Of a stretch of DNA of 64,000 nt, positions 58,828 through 64,000 are shown in pieces. The notes beneath the pieces were generated by a model. It was not told the origin of the DNA, made no database searches, and was given only the letters and a program-made list of their open reading frames with translations. The DNA is taken from positions 1 through 64,000 of the forward strand of contig NZ_JARUXC010000006.1 of the NCBI RefSeq assembly GCF_030433855.1, written 5' to 3'. Numbering within the stretch: the stretch's first letter is position 1; each line of letters opens with the position of its first letter. The stretch comes from Agreia sp. PsM10 (GTDB lineage Bacteria > Actinomycetota > Actinomycetes > Actinomycetales > Microbacteriaceae). The translations under genes and the position numbers were made by a program.

Positions 58828-61800
58828 TTACTTCGATGCGAGTGTGCGTGAGCGGCGGCGTGCGATGACCAGCACGATGCCGACGATGGCGAGCAGCAGT
58901 CCCCCGGCCAGGAACCCGGCCGCGCCGGATCCGGTCCGACTGAGGCTGCCGTCTGCATTGGTCGAGCCGGTTCCGGAATCCGAACCCGAGCCGGTGCCGG
59001 GCGTGCCCGCACCGCCCGGTGTCGGAATCCCCGGCGTCGACGTACCCGGCGTCGTCGTCGGCGGTGTCCCCGGATCGACGTCCTCGCCCTCGACGATCAC
59101 CCGGAGCTGCACGGCCGCGTTCTCGGGAGCGAGCTCCTCGTCGGCCGTCATCGCGAACACCGGCAGGCCGTCGCTCGCGAAGTGCACCAGGGCGGCCCGG
59201 GCGTGCCTGCGCGGGTCGAACAGACCGGCATCCGTCGCCTCGCCCGGGTTCGACGAGTCGTTCACGGTGCGCGAGTGGTACACGATCACGGGGTTGCCGT
59301 ATTCGTCGACCGTGAACGAGTTGTGGCCGGGGCCGACCTGCCCGGGAACGTCGTCGGTGGTCAGCAGCGGGTAGGGATTCTTGGCCCACGACGCCGGGTT
59401 CATGAGATCGGCCGCAGCATCCGCGGTGAGCACGCCCACGCAGTACTTGTCGTCGACCGTCGCTGCCGAGAAGGCGATGATGATCTTGCCGTTCTTCTTG
59501 ATCACGGCGGGGCCCTCATCGATCGAGTCGCCGTTGTTCTTCTCCCAGGCCAGGGTCGGTGCCGAGAGCAGGATCGACTGCGAGATCAGCTGGTTCGGGG
59601 TGGCGGGGTCGATCTCGGCCATACGCAGCGTCGAGCCGATGGCGGGCTTCTCGGCCCAGACGACGTAGTGTTTGCCGGCCTCCTCGAAGTACGTCATGTC
59701 GAGCGAGAAGCTCGTGAACGCCGAGGCGTCCCCCGCTGCCGCCTTGACCTGGCCCAGACTCGTCCAGTTCGCCGGGTCGAGGGCGGCCTCTCCGCCGAAC
59801 TCCGCGCCGGTGAACTTGAGCATCGCCGGTCGGATGTCGAAGCCGCTCGTGCGACCGGCGGTGAACAGGATGTACCAGTCGTCGCCGATCTTCGTGAGCT
59901 CGGGAGCCCAGATGTAGCGGTTCAAGGTGGGATCGGTGTTCTCGTGCCAGATCGTGGTCTCGGGTGCGGTCTTCAGGCCCTGAATCGTCTGCGCCCGGCG
60001 CAGCACGACGCGGTCGTAGCCGTTCGGGTCGTCGGCGCGGGTCATCGGGTACGAGCCGGTGAAGTAGTACCAGCCGTCGTCGCCGAGGGTGACATCGGGG
60101 TCCGCCCGGCGCTCGACGAGCGGGTCGGGGAATGTCGGTCGCGTCACCGTTCCGTCGACCGTGTAGGTGCCCGGCCCTGCGGACTCGAGGGCCGCGAGGT
60201 CGTCGGCATCCCACTCGACGGGCATCGAGGAGGTGTCGCCGCTCGAGTACTCGACCGTCGCGGTCTCGGGCAGCACCGGGGCCTCGCCCTCGTCGACCGT
60301 CACGTCGTCGAACGACTGCACGCCGGTGTTCACCACGCGGCTGAACTTCTCGACGATGCGCGCGTACTCGGCCTCGGTCACTCCGATGCTGGATGCGCCG
60401 GTCGCCCCGGCCGGAAAATCGCCGGCTTCCGCAGGCGCGACGGCGGCCACCGTCACCGGTGCGCTGAAGCTCGCGAAGTCGGCGGTGGTCACCTCGAAGC
60501 GCGCTCCGCCCTGGCCGGTGTATGCCACGCGATACGCGCCGATGCCGTTGTCGTAGCGGGCGGAGACCGCGGTCGCCGTCACCCCGCTGGGCACGAACGA
60601 CACCAGTCGCTCGTTCGTGAACGAGGTGAGGTCTGCCGAGTCGTAGACGTAGAGTCGCGAACCGGAACCGTTCTCGATCGACACGAGACGGAAGGTCCCG
60701 TCGGGTGCGCGCAGCGCCACGGGCGGCCCGAACTTCGCGGAGCCCAGAGACGGATAGAGCACTCCGCGCCCGTTGTTCAGGGCCTCGAAGTCGCCGCCGG
60801 CAGCCGCAGACGACGACGCGGCGAGGTGCAGCACATCGGTGCGCGTGGTGTCGCCGTCGACGATGTACGAGCCGATCCGACCGGCATCCTCGGCCAGCAC
60901 GGTGACCGTGAAGTCGCGGGTCGCGGTCTGGCCGTCGAGGCTGAACGTCGCCGTGAGGGCGACCTGCTTCTCGGCGGCCGGCCGGGTGACCGAGCCGTCG
61001 GTCGCGATCGTGGCCGCATCCGATGATGCCCAGGCCACGGCGACGTCGCCGATCGACGTGCGCAGCGCGAGGTCGTCGGTGACGCGGGTGATGGCGAGGT
61101 CGTAGCCGTCGACGGCCACCTGCAGGTTGTTCTGCGGGGTGTCGGCGAGCACGGTGAAGCCGAACGTGCGCGTGGTGGTTCGGCCGGCCAGCTCGAGGGT
61201 CGCCGTCAGGGTGACCGGCACGTCGCCTCCCGTGGTGGGCAGGGTGACGGTGCCGTCGGCCGCGATCACGTCGGGGCGATCGGATGCCCACGCGACGGTC
61301 GATCCGTTGCCGCCCGTCGCGGGCAGGGTGCGGTCGGTCGTGATGTCTCCCTCGCCCGGGTCGAGCGCATCGGCGTCGGCCGCGAGCGCCGCCTGCACGG
61401 TGGCCTCGTCGGCCCAGGCGTAGTACTCGGCCGAGATGGCCGAGTCGTCGAGGGCGGTCGTCCACACCTTCACGTCGCGCACGCCTCCCTTGTAGAGGTC
61501 GTCGGGGTACGACGACTTGCCGATGTACGACACGAGGTTCGTGCCGAACTGGCTGACGGTGCGGGTGGTCGGCACCGAGCCGATCTTCTTGCCGTCGACG
61601 TAGCCGGTGATGCGGGTCGGCTCGATGACGGTCGTGTACAGGCTCCAGGCCGTCGATGTCGTCGGTCCGGCGATGCCGTTGGCCGCGTTGGTCGGCGAGA
61701 TGCCGACCTCGGAGGCCCAGGGGGAACCCGAGGTGGCGCTGCCCGTGATCACCGATTTGAACAGACCGCTCGGGTTCTTCGGGTTCAGCAGCCAGTACTG

Positions 61801-62175
61801 GGACGGCGGGTTGTTCGCCGATCCGAAGAACATGGCCGCGTAGTTGCCCGAGGCCTTCTCATTGCGCAGCCACGTCGAGATCGTGAGCGTGTCGCGCCCG
61901 TCGAAGAGCCCGGTGGGCAGCTGCACGTAGGCGGCGTTGCTGCCGCTCCCACCTCCGGGAAGGGTCAGCTCGGCGCCGGTGACGGTGGCACCCGTTCCCT
62001 TGATGACGCCGTCGTTTCCGTTCGGCGACGCGTCGGGCACGGTCGTGCCCGACACGTCGCTGAAGTCGTAGTGCAGAAGCAGGTCGCCTTCGGCGGCGGA
62101 TGCCTGCGGTGCGGCCAGCAGGGTGCCGAAGGCCACCGCGAACGCGGTCACCAGGGCGATTCGGGATCTGATCAT
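58828..62175 (-). CDS. Wall-anchored LamG-GH43 glycosidase with LSRTG signal
   Basis: A 1115-residue secreted protein from ATG 62175 (GTG 62184 adds three residues). Signal peptide to ~28; laminin-G-like domain ~30-250; two Ig-like (BIg) domains; a degenerate propeller ~420-600 (GVLYPSLGSAKFGPPV); GH43 domain ~680-1020 with D692 (RADPDVTLGDDGWYYF), D826 (LDMTYFEE) and E887 (DEGPAVIKKNG). The C-terminal sorting motif is LSRTGSG before the helix. The GH43 part is closest in layout to the protein at 52770. Confidence 0.87.
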   Translation of the reverse strand: MIRSRIALVTAFAVAFGTLLAAPQASAAEGDLLLHYDFSDVSGTTVPDASPNGNDGVIKGTGATVTGAELTLPGGGSGSNAAYVQLPTGLFDGRDTLTISTWLRNEKASGNYAAMFFGSANNPPSQYWLLNPKNPSGLFKSVITGSATSGSPWASEVGISPTNAANGIAGPTTSTAWSLYTTVIEPTRITGYVDGKKIGSVPTTRTVSQFGTNLVSYIGKSSYPDDLYKGGVRDVKVWTTALDDSAISAEYYAWADEATVQAALAADADALDPGEGDITTDRTLPATGGNGSTVAWASDRPDVIAADGTVTLPTTGGDVPVTLTATLELAGRTTTRTFGFTVLADTPQNNLQVAVDGYDLAITRVTDDLALRTSIGDVAVAWASSDAATIATDGSVTRPAAEKQVALTATFSLDGQTATRDFTVTVLAEDAGRIGSYIVDGDTTRTDVLHLAASSSAAAGGDFEALNNGRGVLYPSLGSAKFGPPVALRAPDGTFRLVSIENGSGSRLYVYDSADLTSFTNERLVSFVPSGVTATAVSARYDNGIGAYRVAYTGQGGARFEVTTADFASFSAPVTVAAVAPAEAGDFPAGATGASSIGVTEAEYARIVEKFSRVVNTGVQSFDDVTVDEGEAPVLPETATVEYSSGDTSSMPVEWDADDLAALESAGPGTYTVDGTVTRPTFPDPLVERRADPDVTLGDDGWYYFTGSYPMTRADDPNGYDRVVLRRAQTIQGLKTAPETTIWHENTDPTLNRYIWAPELTKIGDDWYILFTAGRTSGFDIRPAMLKFTGAEFGGEAALDPANWTSLGQVKAAAGDASAFTSFSLDMTYFEEAGKHYVVWAEKPAIGSTLRMAEIDPATPNQLISQSILLSAPTLAWEKNNGDSIDEGPAVIKKNGKIIIAFSAATVDDKYCVGVLTADAAADLMNPASWAKNPYPLLTTDDVPGQVGPGHNSFTVDEYGNPVIVYHSRTVNDSSNPGEATDAGLFDPRRHARAALVHFASDGLPVFAMTADEELAPENAAVQLRVIVEGEDVDPGTPPTTTPGTSTPGIPTPGGAGTPGTGSGSDSGTGSTNADGSLSRTGSGAAGFLAGGLLLAIVGIVLVIARRRSRTLASK

Positions 62176-62215
62176 GACACTCACTTCGTCGTGGGTTGGT
62201 GTTCGGGTGATCGGG

Positions 62216-64000
62216 TCAGGAGACGGAACGGCGGCGGCGCATGACCAGCAGGAGTCCTGCGGCGAGCAGCAGCACCCCGGCCGCGATCGGCAAGCCGACG
62301 GCGAGGCCGGTGCTGGCGAGCGGAGAGGTCTGCGACCCGGTGCCTGCGCCCGCCCCGGAGCCGCCGGTCGATGCGGCCGCGACCACGGTCACCGCGACCT
62401 CTGCCACGTCGTCGGAATCGGCGCTGGCCGCCCGCAGGGTGTGGGCGCCCGCCTCGACGGAGGCCGGCACGGTCAGCGTCACGGTGAAGGCACCGGCCGA
62501 GTCCGTCTGCGCGGTTCCGAGCGCCGTCGGCGTCGAGAACAGCGTGAAGTCGATGCGCTCGTCTGCACCGAAGCCGCTTCCGCGAACCGTGACCGGCTGG
62601 CCCGCGGTCAGCGTGGTCGTCTCGAGCAGCAGCTGGGGAGAGCCCGGGTCGACCGGACCTCCGCCGGCACCGAGCACCGGTCCGACCGAGGCGACGGCCG
62701 AGGCGGGATCCCAGAGCGGCTTCTCAGCCGTCACCGACGCGCCGATCGTGGCACCGACATCCGATGCGGTGAGCAGGTAGCTCGTCGCCGTCGCGCCGTC
62801 GATGTCCTCGCCGTCTCGAGTCCACTGCACGGAGGTCGCCGCCCAGGGCTCGGGCACCGACGCGGTCAGGGTCTCGTTCTCGCGAGCGGCTCCCGTGATC
62901 TCGACCGCCAGCGGCTGGGGATCGACGATGGTCTGGGGCTCGACGCTGGTGAGGGTGGGCGTCACGGTGTTGATGAGGCCGGTCTCCGGGTCGAACGTCA
63001 GCTTGTCGATCGTCGTCTCACGGTGCTGACCGTCGCCGCCCGGCATCGCGAAGCGGTGGTAGACGATGTACCAGTCGTCGGTTCCCGGCACGTTCAGGAT
63101 CGAGCTGTGCCCAGTGGCGAGGATGCCCTGCGACGGGTCCTTCTGCAGGATGACCCCGCGGTAGGTCCACGGTCCGTCGATGCTGGTCGCGGTCGCGTAG
63201 CCGACGCGGTAGTTCTCGCTTCCCGTGTCGTCGATCGAGTAGGTGAGGTGGTACAGGCCGTCGCGGTAGTTCACGAACGAGCCCTCGCGGAAGTCGTTCA
63301 GACCGTCGATGCGCTTGAGCGTCTCCTGCTTGATCGACAGCATGTCGTCGCTGAGCTCTGCGTAGACCGGCGAACCGTTGCCCCAGAACAGGTAGTTCTT
63401 GCCGGTGGCCGGGTCGGTGAAGGTCGCCGGGTCGATCGCCTGGCCGGATGTGACGGCCTCGTTATTGAGGATCATCGCCTCGGGCTGCGCCACGAACGGC
63501 CCCTCGGGGCTGTCCGCGACCGCGACACCGATCGTCTTGCGGTCGAGCGAGGCGTTGTGACCGCTGAAGTAGAAGTAGAACTTTCCGTCCTTCTCCGCGA
63601 TCGTCGGGGCCCACGCGTTGCCGGTGGCCCATGGAACATTCCCGTTCGCGCCGTCGAGCGTCAGGATCGGCTCTGCCGAGCGCTCCCAGTCGACGAGGTT
63701 CTTCGACGACCAGACGTAGAACTCCTTGCCGCCCCAGCCGGGGTAGCCGTCGGAGGTGGCGTAGACGTAGTAGCTGTCGCCGTAGGCCACCACGTTCGGG
63801 TCGGCGTAGAGGCCGGGGATGCTCGGGCTGCCCATCTCGACGGCCTTCAGGGTCCAGGTGGTCGCTGCTCCCCCGCCGTTCGGCGTGAGCGTGACCGTGA
63901 GCGGGGTGCTGAGGTCGTTGGTGGTTCCGGATGCCGGGCTCGCGACGACGCCGTTCGCGGTCGTGAAGACCGGCGTCAGCGCCGTCAGGTCGGTGCCCGG
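62216..64000 (-). CDS. Wall-anchored GH43 glycosidase with LASTG signal, N-terminus outside window
   Basis: The frame stays open to the right edge, so the gene is 5'-truncated by the window (at least 594 codons). GH43 domain: LYADPNVVAYGDSYYVYATSD (base Asp), NAWAPTIAEKDGKFYFYFSGH, AIDPATFTD, REGSFVNYRDGLYHLTYS (acid Glu), and IVYHRFAMP. An Ig-like domain and an IPT/TIG-like fold (ITLTAGQPVTVRGSGF region) follow, then LASTG, a membrane helix and RRRR. It is probably the most upstream gene of the four-enzyme run. Confidence 0.87.
   Translation of the reverse strand, partial: PGTDLTALTPVFTTANGVVASPASGTTNDLSTPLTVTLTPNGGGAATTWTLKAVEMGSPSIPGLYADPNVVAYGDSYYVYATSDGYPGWGGKEFYVWSSKNLVDWERSAEPILTLDGANGNVPWATGNAWAPTIAEKDGKFYFYFSGHNASLDRKTIGVAVADSPEGPFVAQPEAMILNNEAVTSGQAIDPATFTDPATGKNYLFWGNGSPVYAELSDDMLSIKQETLKRIDGLNDFREGSFVNYRDGLYHLTYSIDDTGSENYRVGYATATSIDGPWTYRGVILQKDPSQGILATGHSSILNVPGTDDWYIVYHRFAMPGGDGQHRETTIDKLTFDPETGLINTVTPTLTSVEPQTIVDPQPLAVEITGAARENETLTASVPEPWAATSVQWTRDGEDIDGATATSYLLTASDVGATIGASVTAEKPLWDPASAVASVGPVLGAGGGPVDPGSPQLLLETTTLTAGQPVTVRGSGFGADERIDFTLFSTPTALGTAQTDSAGAFTVTLTVPASVEAGAHTLRAASADSDDVAEVAVTVVAAASTGGSGAGAGTGSQTSPLASTGLAVGLPIAAGVLLLAAGLLLVMRRRRSVS

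Noticed and set aside
59182-61026. 614-codon plus-strand frame opposite the GH43 gene
   Set aside because: Antisense shadow of a clear secreted glycosidase; no motifs.

Overview
The window comes from a high-GC Gram-positive bacterium, most likely an actinobacterium of the Microbacteriaceae. The evidence is strong G/C bias at third codon positions, a mycothiol-dependent formaldehyde dehydrogenase, an 18/19 match to the IdeR/DtxR box, HtaA-type haem binding, LPxTG/LAxTG wall-sorting signals, and short CCCTTCGACARGCTCAGGGA repeats. The first ~150 bases, with an 18-G/26-C homopolymer block, look like a contig end. No tRNA, rRNA, CRISPR array, intact transposase or integrase was found.

Layout. 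156-3080: two MalF/MalG-type sugar permeases and a GH32-like hydrolase; the binding protein is missing, presumably beyond the left edge. 3099-6202: aldo/keto reductase, GNAT, and a formaldehyde-detoxification pair (MscR-like dehydrogenase plus MBL hydrolase). 6394-8763: a compositionally distinct single gene fusing an AAA/DUF4143 ATPase, a PD-(D/E)xK-like module, a TIR domain and a helical tail; this is the best candidate for an undescribed (probably anti-phage) system. 8894-11650: trpF, GNAT, haloperoxidase-like hydrolase and a composite pseudogene.

11775-23485 is an 11-gene minus-strand operon, mostly with overlapping start and stop codons: ABC exporter, FabD-, FabG-, ACP- and FabZ-like proteins, a 740-residue GNAT hybrid, a glycosyltransferase-like protein, a GcvT-like protein, a fused double ketosynthase and a phosphopantetheinyl transferase. 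It reads as a highly reducing type II polyketide or polyene pathway with tailoring and export. The fused KS-CLF and the company it keeps look unusual.

23710-41671 is a patchwork of small regulator-plus-target modules (LysE-type exporter, HxlR/NmrA, TetR, PadR with a membrane protein, EamA/GntR, TetR/hydrolase, HxlR/DoxX, MarR/SDR, a two-component system with an ABC transporter, MFS/TetR). Many have clear inverted-repeat operators between divergent genes. 41728-45788 is an iron/haem locus (sortase-anchored HtaA protein plus a neocarzinostatin-fold secreted protein) with an IdeR box upstream. 46177-52647 holds Mn-catalase, Arr ADP-ribosyltransferase, SDR/TetR, HAD, MarR/FAD-monooxygenase and a GH16-like protein. 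52770 to the right edge is a run of four large secreted, wall-anchored GH43-type glycosidases, the last cut by the window.

A family of near-perfect hairpins with a CCGG-xxxx-CCGG core closes several gene pairs, mostly convergent ones, and probably acts as bidirectional terminators.
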